A stretch of 7,654 nt of DNA from Lachnospiraceae bacterium (GCA_020860745.1 JAJBTR010000043.1:1-7654); one strand, 5' to 3'. Numbered from the stretch's first letter, positions 1-6,947 are shown. The notes: generated by a model not told the origin, from the letters alone. Numbers and translations: made by a program.

Positions 1-313
1 TTCCGGGACGACCATTACGGCCTGTGTTGCCTGCGGCTTCGAGCGGAAGTTTGCTGGGAAGTATTCCTTTATCCTGTCGATACCGGCGATTCTGGTAGCT
101 ATGGTGCTGGAACTGAAGGATGCCGGTTCCATGAGTGTCACAGCCTCGCAGGCAGGTATATATGTGACAGGCATGCTGGTGGCGGCGGTGGTTGGTTATG
201 TTTGTATCAAGACGATGCTGGTCATTGTCCGCAATAAAAAGTTTAAGTTTTTTGCAGTTTATTGCCTGGCAGTCGGGGTTTTGTCGATCGGAGGATATTT
301 ATACCTGGCTTAA
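1..313 (+). CDS. uppP: Undecaprenyl-diphosphatase, C-terminal part (5' end outside window)
   Basis: This enzyme is an integral membrane phosphatase. It converts undecaprenyl pyrophosphate to undecaprenyl phosphate, recycling the lipid carrier for peptidoglycan and other wall polymers. The reading frame is open from base 2 and gives 103 residues before the TAA at 311-313; the family is about 270 residues, so roughly the last third is present. The first residues, SGTTIT, are the end of the family's PGxSRSGxT phosphate-binding motif, cut by the window edge. They are followed by the typical YSFILSIPAI segment and by further hydrophobic helices ending at YLYLA. The internal ATG at 101 is not the start, because homology continues upstream of it. 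An unusually long folded gap separates it from ftsK, so it is probably not in the ftsK operon. The family assignment is from remembered motifs and is firm. Confidence 0.93.
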   Translation, partial: SGTTITACVACGFERKFAGKYSFILSIPAILVAMVLELKDAGSMSVTASQAGIYVTGMLVAAVVGYVCIKTMLVIVRNKKFKFFAVYCLAVGVLSIGGYLYLA

Positions 314-320
314 TGTGATG

Positions 321-420
321 ATACCAGGGTCAAAAGGTCATGAATGAAGCGCTTGCGGTTCAATTCATGACTTTGGAACCCGCCAAAACATGAGAAAGTA
401 GCCATTTTGTCTGGTTTTTT
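321..420 (+). terminator. Folded intergenic element ending in a T-run: possible uppP terminator or small structured RNA
   Basis: Hand pairing gives a compact three-way fold. The closing stem pairs 323-328 with 410-415 and 331-335 with 405-409, with a two-base bulge at 329-330 and one G-U pair. A second hairpin pairs 337-345 (GTCATGAAT) perfectly with 363-371, extended by a G-U at 336/372. A short third stem pairs 374-376 with 402-404. The closing stem ends directly in six Ts (415-420), as in an intrinsic terminator. The fold is larger and more branched than a usual terminator hairpin, so a discrete RNA or a dispersed palindromic repeat are alternatives. The pairings are seen in the sequence; the function is inference. 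Confidence 0.35.
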
Positions 421-573
421 AAGCTAAAATGAGCGGATTTCGAGTGTTTTGAGGATTGCGAGATAAGAGAGACAGGAAATCTCTGATTTCCGTGACTGAA
501 CTTATGCATAGCCGGAGTTTTTACGGAGCAATCCGTGGGTATCTTCATCCGTAAGGAATTTTAGCCAAAACAT
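382..573 (+). repeat. Ten-base direct repeat GCCAAAACAT at 382-391 and 564-573
   Basis: GCCAAAACAT occurs exactly at 382-391 and 564-573, with start positions 182 bases apart in the gap before ftsK. The two copies lie at comparable places near the 3' ends of the two folded segments. They could be remnants of a duplicated module or of an inserted element, or could be coincidence in AT-rich intergenic DNA. No transposase or matching terminal inverted repeats are present. Confidence 0.3.
423..565 (+). promoter_or_regulatory. Structured ftsK leader with mutually exclusive hairpins
   Basis: GCTAAAAT at 423-430 is the exact reverse complement of 558-565 and could close a domain of about 140 nt. 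Inside it, 475-481 pairs perfectly with 485-491 around a three-base loop. Further on, 523-527 pairs with 532-536 around a GCAA tetraloop (GNRA class). Alternatively, 521-527 pairs perfectly over seven bases with 548-554, which excludes the tetraloop hairpin. No T-run follows these hairpins, so they are not standard terminators. I found no good -35/-10 pair, so it is unclear whether this stretch is transcribed as an ftsK leader or read through from uppP. No known riboswitch class was recognised. Confidence 0.28.
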
Positions 574-595
574 CATGACGTATAAGAGATCCTGT

Positions 596-599
596 GAGG
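596..599 (+). promoter_or_regulatory. Ribosome binding site that sets the ftsK start
   Basis: GAGG lies five bases before the ATG at 605. The upstream in-frame ATG at 575 has only an AAGGA 17 bases away, which is too far. The protein from 605 begins MASSKKSAARKK, a basic cytoplasmic tail that fits the family better than the ten extra residues from 575. The next gene has the same GAGG and five-base spacing. Confidence 0.6.
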
Positions 600-604
600 T
601 ATTT

Positions 605-3148
605 ATGGCATCATCTAAGAAATCTGCTGCACGGAAGAAAACTTCCGGGACAAAAAGAAAATCATCTGCACGGAAGAAATCGGCGGCATCCTCCTTTTCC
701 TGGAAAAGTGAGGTGCTGCTGTTTGCGGTACTTATTTTTTGTGTTGTTTTGTTTGTATCTAATATCGGGAAAGGCGGAGTGGTTGGCGATGCGGCCAGCA
801 ACTTTTTTTTCGGCCTGTTTGGTATTCTGTCCTACGCTTTTCCGGTTGTGCTTTTTCTCGTTACTGCGTTTCTGATTTCCAATCGGATCAGCAGCCGCAG
901 CAGCCGGGTCAGAAACCGCCGGACTTATTCCGGACGCGTGGTGATGAAGTCTGTCTCCGGCATTCTGTTTTTTGTATTCCTCTGTGTGTTTGCCCATATG
1001 GTTTATGTAGGAGACCGGTCGGAAAATCTGATGGCTGTATATGCGGACTGTGCCGCACAGAAAGCGGGGGGAGGACTGTTTGGCGCCGCTCTGGCCTCAG
1101 GGCTGATTACGGCATTCGGGCTGGTTGCAACGTATATCATTGATTTTACGGTGCTGATTCTCTGCGTTGTGCTGATCACGGAGAAATCGTTGTTTCGCGG
1201 TCTCTCGGACGGAAGCAGAAAAATCCGCAGCAGTGCAAAGCGAGACGCGCAGAGGAGGCGTGAGGCAGCTGCTGCAAGGCAGGCGGAACGTGAGACAGCC
1301 GACATGGAGCCGCAGAATGAGCGGGTGAAATCCGGCGGACGGAAAAAGGTATCCGGCGTGTCTGCGGATACTGCTCTGAAAAAAAGAAAAACCGGGACGG
1401 GATCGGATCAGATCAGTGAGGTCGATATGTCGGATGTGACCATGCAGGGAGCGCTCTGGGACGGTCAGCCGGAGCCGGTCATTCAGATACCGGGACAGGA
1501 GTCTGCGGAGGCGGAGATCACGCCGATGGACGATCATACTGCGGCCGATCCGGTTCCCGCGAAAAAGAAGCGTTCCGGAAAGAAAGTCCAGTCGGAACAG
1601 GTTGTGGAAGCGGAGGTTTCCGATATCCGCGAGACTATCCGGAGTGGGGCCCGGAATCAGACGGAAGATTATGTTTATCCATCGGCGGATCTCCTACAAA
1701 AAGGGGATCCGACAAAGACCGGGGATTCCAGACAGCATCTGCAGCAGATGTCGATGAAACTGCAGAAAACGCTGGAGACGTTTGGGGTCAATGCCCGGGT
1801 AACCAATGTCGTCTGCGGACCTGCGGTCACGCAGTACGAGATTCAGCCGGAGATGGGGATCAAGGTCAGCAAAATCGTCAATCTGGCCGATGACATCAAG
1901 CTGAACCTGATGGTTCCGGATATCCGCATTGAGGCGCCGATACCGGGAAAAGCGGCCATTGGTATTGAGGTGCCGAATAAAGAAAATGTGACGGTGGCGT
2001 TCCGGGATCTGATCGAATCCAGAGAGTTTCAGGATCACCCGTCAAAGATATCTTTTTGCACGGGTAAGGATATCGCGGGTCATGTGATTGTGGCGGATAT
2101 TGCGAAGATGCCGCATCTGCTGATTGCCGGTGCGACAGGGTCGGGTAAGTCTGTCTGTATCAATACGATTATTATGAGTATTCTGTACAAAGCGGACCCG
2201 TCTGAGGTGAAGCTGATTATGATTGACCCGAAGGTGGTGGAGCTGAGTGTTTACAACCGGATTCCGCACCTGCTGATTCCTGTGGTCACGGACCCGAAAA
2301 AGGCGGCCGGGGCGCTGCAGTGGACGGTGGCTGAGATGACGGACCGCTACAATAAATTCGCGGAGTATGGCGTCCGGGATATGAAAGGATATAATAAAAA
2401 AGTGGAGTCCATCCGCGATATTGAGGATGAGAACAAGCCGCAGAAGATGCCGCAGATTGTGGTGATTGTGGATGAGCTGGCCGATCTGATGATGGTGGCG
2501 TCAGGGGATGTGGAGGATGCGATCTGCCGTCTGGCACAGCTTGCCAGGGCGGCCGGAATCCATCTGATCATTGCGACCCAGCGTCCCTCGGTCAACGTTA
2601 TCACCGGTCTGATCAAGGCGAATATGCCCTCCCGTATCGCGTTTTCCGTGACGTCCGGCGTGGATTCCAGAACAATTCTGGATATGAACGGCGCGGAGAA
2701 ACTGCTGGGAAAAGGCGATATGCTGTTTTATCCTCAGGGTTACTCGAAGCCGCTGCGTGTGCAGGGAGCTTTTGTCTCTGACACGGAGGTCTCCCGGGTT
2801 GTGGATTACATAATAGAGAAAAACGGACAGGGATCCTATGACACGGCAATAGAGGAAAAAGTTCAGACGACGGGTTCCGCTCTCGGGACCGCGGCCGGTT
2901 TTCCCTCCTCGAACGATGGGAGAGATGATTATTTTGAGGATGCGGCGCGTTTCCTCATTGAAAAGGAAAAGGGATCCATTGGTATGCTGCAGCGCAATTT
3001 TAAGATTGGTTTCAACCGCGCGGCGCGCATTATGGATCAGCTGGAGGAGGCCGGTGTGGTGGGACCCGAGGAGGGAACCAAGCCGAGACGGGTGCTGATG
3101 ACCATGGAAGAATATGATGATACCAGGGGAGAAATAAGTGAGATATAA
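605..3148 (+). CDS. ftsK: FtsK/SpoIIIE DNA translocase
   Basis: This is a membrane-anchored, ATP-driven hexameric DNA pump that moves chromosome ends through the closing septum; in spore formers it also fills the forespore. The 847-residue protein starts with a Lys/Ser/Ala-rich basic tail (1-34). Hydrophobic segments follow near 35-53, 66-92, 112-135 and 157-195, consistent with the four or so membrane helices of the family. A charged, low-complexity linker runs to about 375. The motor follows: Walker A GATGSGKS at 509-516, Walker B ending in Asp623-Glu624, and the conserved IATQRPSVNVITGLIKANMP at 656-675. A winged-helix gamma domain (about 777-835, with GSIGMLQRNFKIGFNRAARI) reads the polarity of orienting DNA sequences. 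All parts are present, so the protein should be active. It probably starts the operon running through murE. The ATG at 605 is preferred over 575 on ribosome-binding-site grounds. Whether it is the FtsK or SpoIIIE functional type cannot be told from sequence alone. Confidence 0.96.
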   Translation: MASSKKSAARKKTSGTKRKSSARKKSAASSFSWKSEVLLFAVLIFCVVLFVSNIGKGGVVGDAASNFFFGLFGILSYAFPVVLFLVTAFLISNRISSRSSRVRNRRTYSGRVVMKSVSGILFFVFLCVFAHMVYVGDRSENLMAVYADCAAQKAGGGLFGAALASGLITAFGLVATYIIDFTVLILCVVLITEKSLFRGLSDGSRKIRSSAKRDAQRRREAAAARQAERETADMEPQNERVKSGGRKKVSGVSADTALKKRKTGTGSDQISEVDMSDVTMQGALWDGQPEPVIQIPGQESAEAEITPMDDHTAADPVPAKKKRSGKKVQSEQVVEAEVSDIRETIRSGARNQTEDYVYPSADLLQKGDPTKTGDSRQHLQQMSMKLQKTLETFGVNARVTNVVCGPAVTQYEIQPEMGIKVSKIVNLADDIKLNLMVPDIRIEAPIPGKAAIGIEVPNKENVTVAFRDLIESREFQDHPSKISFCTGKDIAGHVIVADIAKMPHLLIAGATGSGKSVCINTIIMSILYKADPSEVKLIMIDPKVVELSVYNRIPHLLIPVVTDPKKAAGALQWTVAEMTDRYNKFAEYGVRDMKGYNKKVESIRDIEDENKPQKMPQIVVIVDELADLMMVASGDVEDAICRLAQLARAAGIHLIIATQRPSVNVITGLIKANMPSRIAFSVTSGVDSRTILDMNGAEKLLGKGDMLFYPQGYSKPLRVQGAFVSDTEVSRVVDYIIEKNGQGSYDTAIEEKVQTTGSALGTAAGFPSSNDGRDDYFEDAARFLIEKEKGSIGMLQRNFKIGFNRAARIMDQLEEAGVVGPEEGTKPRRVLMTMEEYDDTRGEISEI
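627..679 (+). repeat. In-frame 14-base repeat in the basic tail of ftsK
   Basis: CTGCACGGAAGAAA occurs at 627-640 and 666-679, exactly 39 bases (13 codons) apart and in frame. The two copies encode the related segments SAARKKT and SSARKKS in the Lys/Ala/Ser-rich N-terminal tail. An internal 13-codon duplication is the simplest explanation. Confidence 0.5.
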
Positions 3149-3155
3149 GTGAGAT
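3134..3155 (+). repeat. Tandem 11-base duplication creating the ftsK stop codon
   Basis: ATAAGTGAGAT is present twice in perfect tandem, at 3134-3144 and 3145-3155. The first copy is read as codons for the final ISEI residues of FtsK. Because the unit is not a multiple of three, the second copy is read in another frame and supplies the TAA stop at 3146-3148. With one copy only, the frame would stay open past the start of the next gene. Confidence 0.75.
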
Positions 3156-3187
3156 AAATATATCTTTTATACGGAAAAGAGGACGTT

Positions 3188-4420
3188 ATGGTTTGCTCAA
3201 AATGCGGCGCGGAACTGAAAGAGGGATGTATATATTGCTCCCGGTGCGGGCAGGAGGCACAGATTGTCTCTGAAATAAATATCCTGGAAGATGATCTGCT
3301 CCTGAATCTGATGGATGAGAAGGGTTCTTCTGATGACGGGACAGGTAGTGTAAAGACTGATACAACCCCGGCGGAGAGGGAGCGTCTCCGGAGACGTGAG
3401 GAAAAGAGGCGGGAGAAAAAACGGAAAAAACGCAGACGGACGATGATTATCCTGGCGGTTATTCTGGCAGCTGCTCTGGTCGGCGGTGTTTCTCTGCGGA
3501 AATTTCAGCAGAATCATTCCGCGGAATATCTGCTCACACAGGCGGAGGAAGCGTACGGACAAAAGAATTATAAGAATGCGCTGGAGTATCTGGAAAAGCT
3601 GTTTGACCTGGATGAGGATAACGTGGATGGCCTGCTTTTAAACGGACAGATCTGCCTTGCGCAGAAAAACTATGAGGATGCGGAACCCCTGTTTTTGCGT
3701 GTGCTGGAGCTGGATGCGGAAAACCGGGAGGCTTATGAGGGGCTGATCCGGGTCTATGACGCGCAGGACAGAACAGATCTGATTCTGGCTCTGATGGACG
3801 GCGTTGCAGATGAGGAAATCCTGGCTCTGTTTGAGGATTACATTATCCCGACGCCGCAGATTGATGTAGAGAGCGGTTCCTATTCGGAGTATTTTACCGT
3901 GAAGATCACGGCGGAGAAAAAGACGCTGGATATTTATTATACGCTGGATGGCTCCACACCTGACACCGATGATACGCTTTATGAGGAGCCGGTGGAAATC
4001 AATGAGCAGGGAACTATTACGCTGACTGCAATCTGTGCGGATGAGGACGGCAACTGCAGTGAACCGGTCTCGGCAGTCTACAAGGTTGCATTGGAAGCAC
4101 CGGATACACCGACGGTGTCTCCCGACGGCGGACAGTATACTTCTCCGGTCAGCATTACCGTGAGCGTTCCGTCGGGCACGACGGTATATTATACCTGGGA
4201 TAACACTACGCCGACAGCGTCATCTTCCAGATATACCGGACCGCTGGAAATGCCGGAGGGAAATAATATACTTTCCCTGATTGCGATCGATGAGAATGGA
4301 ATGAAGAGCGAAGTGCTCAAGTGTAATTATATTTACTATCCGGAGGCCGCGGACGATTCAGCTGCGGGCAGCGGAACCGCGGATGCGTCGGCAGGAGATG
4401 ACGGGACGGCGGAAGAATGA
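3188..4420 (+). CDS. Zinc-ribbon, single-pass membrane protein with TPR and chitobiase/hexosaminidase C-terminal-like modules; function unknown
   Basis: I do not recognise a named gene. The 410-residue protein starts with a zinc ribbon (Cys3, Cys6, Cys17, Cys20: CxxC-x10-CxxC). A very basic stretch (63-84) and one hydrophobic helix (86-101) follow, so by the positive-inside rule the ribbon is cytoplasmic and the rest lies outside the membrane. Residues 113-205 look like two to three TPR helix pairs (for example AEEAYGQKNYKNALEYLEKL), a protein-binding fold. Two tandem beta-sandwich-like modules follow at about 221-300 and 304-384. Each carries a matching signature, YYTLDGSTP (250-258) and YYTWDNTTP (334-342), typical of the CHB_HEX_C_1/Fn3-like family found on cell-surface proteins. 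The tail is Ala/Gly/Asp/Glu-rich. GAGG with five-base spacing precedes the ATG. It sits 39 bases after ftsK and before dapF, suggesting an envelope or division scaffold or sensor, but that is inference. Confidence 0.85.
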   Translation: MVCSKCGAELKEGCIYCSRCGQEAQIVSEINILEDDLLLNLMDEKGSSDDGTGSVKTDTTPAERERLRRREEKRREKKRKKRRRTMIILAVILAAALVGGVSLRKFQQNHSAEYLLTQAEEAYGQKNYKNALEYLEKLFDLDEDNVDGLLLNGQICLAQKNYEDAEPLFLRVLELDAENREAYEGLIRVYDAQDRTDLILALMDGVADEEILALFEDYIIPTPQIDVESGSYSEYFTVKITAEKKTLDIYYTLDGSTPDTDDTLYEEPVEINEQGTITLTAICADEDGNCSEPVSAVYKVALEAPDTPTVSPDGGQYTSPVSITVSVPSGTTVYYTWDNTTPTASSSRYTGPLEMPEGNNILSLIAIDENGMKSEVLKCNYIYYPEAADDSAAGSGTADASAGDDGTAEE

Positions 4421-4512
4421 GGACTGCAGACTGTTTCCTGAAAAACAAGGCAGACGAAATGATATCAATGATGCAGAGATATGGATAGATAGAAACAGGA
4501 GGGAACGTTACC

Positions 4513-5361
4513 ATGAAGTTTACGAAGATGCATGGCTGCGGCAACGATTATGTGTATGTCAATTGTTTTGAGGAGACGATAAGGAACCCGGCTGCGGTAT
4601 CCGTGTACGTCAGCGACCGCCATTTTGGCATTGGCTCTGATGGCATGATCCTGATCTGCCCGTCCGATATTGCGGATTTTCGCATGGCTATGTACAATGC
4701 CGACGGCTCCGAGGGGAGCATGTGCGGGAATGGCATACGCTGCGTGGCAAAGTATGTCTATGATCACGGAATGACGGATAAAAAGAATATTTCCGTCGAG
4801 ACGAAATCCGGAATCAAATATCTGGACCTGACCGTTGAAGATGGAAGGGTGACGCTGGTGAAGGTGAATATGGGAGCTCCGGGTCTTGCGCCGGAGCAGA
4901 TTCCGGTTCTGGCGGAGGGAGACTGTGTGGTCGATGCGCCGATCACTGTTCTCGGCAAAGAGTACCGCATGACCTGTGTCTCCATGGGAAACCCCCATGC
5001 GGTCGTGTTTGTCGATGACACGGAGCATTTCCCACTGGAGCAGGTTGGACCGTATTTCGAGAATCATGAGCTGTTTCCGGATCGCGTGAACACAGAATTC
5101 GTGCAGATCCTCAGCGGTTGCGAGGTAAATATGCGTGTCTGGGAGAGAGGATCCGGGGAGACCTGGGCCTGCGGCACCGGCACCTGCGCTTCGGTGGTGG
5201 CCTGTGTGTTAAATGACTGCACGGATGATAAGGTTCTGGTGCATCTGCGGGGCGGAGATCTGGAAATTTTTTATGACAGGGAGGCGGATACGGTCTGGAT
5301 GACCGGACCGGCCACAACTGTGTTCGACGGAGAGATCGACGTCAGCGGGGTTGATCTGTAA
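4513..5361 (+). CDS. dapF: Diaminopimelate epimerase
   Basis: This cytoplasmic, cofactor-free enzyme interconverts LL- and meso-diaminopimelate in the lysine pathway, giving meso-DAP for peptidoglycan and for lysine. The 282 residues are normal for the family. The two catalytic cysteines are visible: Cys71 in GSMCGNGIRC and Cys220 in WACGTGTCA. They act as the thiolate/thiol pair in the two-base mechanism. Other family signatures are MHGCGNDYVYVN at the N-terminus (Asn11 contacts substrate), YNADGSE at 61-67, GNPHAVVFV at 159-167 and ERGSGET at 211-217. The start is secure: AGGAGGG at 4497-4503 lies nine bases before the ATG. A 92-base gap with no evident promoter or terminator separates it from the upstream gene, and murE follows 104 bases later. 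Its product is the likely substrate of the MurE encoded next, which makes the pairing functionally sensible. Confidence 0.97.
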   Translation: MKFTKMHGCGNDYVYVNCFEETIRNPAAVSVYVSDRHFGIGSDGMILICPSDIADFRMAMYNADGSEGSMCGNGIRCVAKYVYDHGMTDKKNISVETKSGIKYLDLTVEDGRVTLVKVNMGAPGLAPEQIPVLAEGDCVVDAPITVLGKEYRMTCVSMGNPHAVVFVDDTEHFPLEQVGPYFENHELFPDRVNTEFVQILSGCEVNMRVWERGSGETWACGTGTCASVVACVLNDCTDDKVLVHLRGGDLEIFYDREADTVWMTGPATTVFDGEIDVSGVDL

Positions 5362-5465
5362 AGGAATGATTGCGGGGGTCATGATACAGAAACAGCTTTT
5401 CCTGTGCGTTACATCATTGTACTTCAGGCGCAGGGGTAAAACATATAGTCTAAGGAAGGATAACC

Positions 5466-6935
5466 ATGAAATTATCAGATTTAATTCAGAAGTTGGATTA
5501 CACATGTGTGCAGGGGACGGCGGCCCGGGAGATTTCCACTCTGGTCTATGACTCCCGTAAGATTGAAAAGGATTCGGTTTTTGTCTGCATTACCGGAGCG
5601 GTCAGCGACGGGCATAAATATGCAGCGCAGGCGGCCAGGCAGGGCGCGGCGGCCGTGATTGTTGAGAAAGAAGTTGACGTTCCCGCTGCATTGACGGTGA
5701 TCCGTGTGAAGGACACCAGGATTGCGCTGGCGGAGATGTCAGCCGCTTATTTTGGATATCCGGCGGAAGAACTGAAGACGATCGGAATCACGGGTACCAA
5801 GGGAAAGACCACCGCCACTTATATGGTAAAATCGATTCTGGATCATTCCGGATACCGCTGCGGACTGATCGGCACGATCGAGATGATCATCGGTGAGGAA
5901 AAAATTCCGGCTGCCAACACGACGCCGGAGTCCTATGTCGTTCAGGAGGCCTTCCGGAAGATGGTAGATGCGGGCTGTGACTGTGTGGTGATGGAAGTAT
6001 CTTCCCAGGGACTGATGCTCCACCGTGTGGGCGGATTCGTCTTTGACTACGGTATTTTTACCAACCTGGAGCCGGATCACATCGGCCCCAACGAGCACAA
6101 AGACCTGGACGATTACATTCGCTGCAAGAGCCTGCTGTTTCAGCAGTGCCGCCAGGGTATTTTTAACGCGGACGACGCTCACCTGGAAAAAATTCTGGAG
6201 GGGCACACCTGTGAGGTAGAGACGTACGGGTTTTCCAAAGACGCGGATCTGGTAGCGCAGGACGTGCATCTCTTTGACCGGGGCGGCAGCCTGGGAGTGG
6301 CTTACCATATGAGCGGGAAGCTGGATATGGATGTGGAGATTGATATTCCGGGCAAGTTCAGTGTCTATAATTCCATGACTGCCATCTCCATCTGCCGGCA
6401 TTTCGGCGTGGCGGCGGAGACTATCCGGCAGTCGTTGTCGCAGATTCATGTCAAAGGGAGAGTGGAGATACTGCCTGTCTCATCGAAGTTTACACTGATG
6501 ATTGACTATGCGCACAATGCCATGAGTCTGGAGAGTCTGCTGACGACGCTGAGAGAGTACCATCCGAAACGGCTGGTCTGCCTCTTTGGGTGCGGCGGAA
6601 ACCGCGCACGGGACCGGAGATTCCAGATGGGAGAGGTTTCCTCACGCCTGGCCGATTTTACTATTGTGACCTCGGATAATCCGAGAAATGAGGAGCCGGC
6701 TGCTATTATTGAGGATATTATCACCGGCGTAAAAAAAGCGGACGGAGAGTATATTTCCATTGTTGACCGGGCGGAGGCCATCCGTTACGCGATTGAACAT
6801 GCAAAAGAGGGCGATGTGATTGTCCTGGCGGGCAAGGGACATGAGGACTACCAGGAGATCTGCGGAAAGAAATATCACATGGATGAGCGCGAGCTGGTGG
6901 CGGATGTGGTAAAGGATGGAAACTTTATCAGGTAA
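5466..6935 (+). CDS. murE: UDP-N-acetylmuramoyl-tripeptide synthetase (MurE), probably meso-DAP-adding
   Basis: This cytoplasmic Mur ligase uses ATP to add the third stem-peptide residue to UDP-MurNAc-L-Ala-D-Glu. The 489 residues show all three domains. The N-terminal UDP-binding domain has VYDSRKI (27-33). The central ATPase has the P-loop GTKGKTT at 110-116, NTTPE at 151-155, MEVSSQ at 176-181 and Lys221 in CKSLLF, the usual carbamylated lysine. The C-terminal domain has GRVE (331-334), DYAHN (347-351), DNPRNEEP at 404-411 and AGKGHEDYQ at 455-463. DNPR is the established signature for meso-DAP rather than L-lysine, and the neighbouring dapF agrees. Oddly, the central DHIGPNEH (204-211) is more like streptococcal lysine-type MurE. 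AAGGAAGGA at 5452-5460 precedes the ATG by five bases. A lysine or other diamino acid remains possible but less likely. Confidence 0.94.
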   Translation: MKLSDLIQKLDYTCVQGTAAREISTLVYDSRKIEKDSVFVCITGAVSDGHKYAAQAARQGAAAVIVEKEVDVPAALTVIRVKDTRIALAEMSAAYFGYPAEELKTIGITGTKGKTTATYMVKSILDHSGYRCGLIGTIEMIIGEEKIPAANTTPESYVVQEAFRKMVDAGCDCVVMEVSSQGLMLHRVGGFVFDYGIFTNLEPDHIGPNEHKDLDDYIRCKSLLFQQCRQGIFNADDAHLEKILEGHTCEVETYGFSKDADLVAQDVHLFDRGGSLGVAYHMSGKLDMDVEIDIPGKFSVYNSMTAISICRHFGVAAETIRQSLSQIHVKGRVEILPVSSKFTLMIDYAHNAMSLESLLTTLREYHPKRLVCLFGCGGNRARDRRFQMGEVSSRLADFTIVTSDNPRNEEPAAIIEDIITGVKKADGEYISIVDRAEAIRYAIEHAKEGDVIVLAGKGHEDYQEICGKKYHMDERELVADVVKDGNFIR

Positions 6936-6947
6936 GGCGGTCAATCC

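Larger units (their letters stand above)
316..3128 (+). repeat. Fourteen-base direct repeat flanking ftsK (316-329 and 3115-3128)
   Basis: TGATGATACCAGGG occurs exactly at 316-329, just after the uppP stop and inside the closing stem of the folded element. It occurs again at 3115-3128, inside the last codons of ftsK (YDDTRG). A rough estimate puts the chance of some unrelated 14-base match in a window this size near one in ten, so coincidence is quite possible. Confidence 0.35.

Noticed and set aside
425..430. TAAAAT as an ftsK -10 box
   Set aside because: No acceptable -35 lies 16-18 bases upstream, there is no TGn extension, and the sequence is part of the long-range complement.
475..491. 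GGAAATC hairpin as an intrinsic terminator
   Set aside because: The stem is AT-rich and no T-run follows it.
575..604. Upstream ATG at 575 as the ftsK start
   Set aside because: Its nearest ribosome binding site is 17 bases away, while the ATG at 605 has GAGG at five bases and gives a more typical N-terminus.
3383..3396. Perfect 14-base palindrome CGTCTCCGGAGACG in the zinc-ribbon gene
   Set aside because: It lies in the Arg/Glu-rich coding stretch, where repeated CGN, GAG and AGA codons readily make such symmetry. There is no sign of an operator role.
4465..5067. Minus-strand open frame of 200 codons over dapF
   Set aside because: It is antisense to a clear, complete dapF with both catalytic cysteines and shows no family motif of its own.
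5417..5449. Promoter between dapF and murE (TTGTAC and TATAGT)
   Set aside because: The -10-like TATAGT at 5444-5449 is good, but the spacer is 21 bases and the implied start would fall within the murE ribosome binding site.
5351..5551. Short plus-strand open frame bridging dapF and murE
   Set aside because: It overlaps both real genes in another frame and has no ribosome binding site or recognisable sequence.
5739..6449. Long minus-strand open frame of 236 codons
   Set aside because: It lies wholly inside murE, has no recognisable domain, and is best explained as a shadow of murE codon usage.
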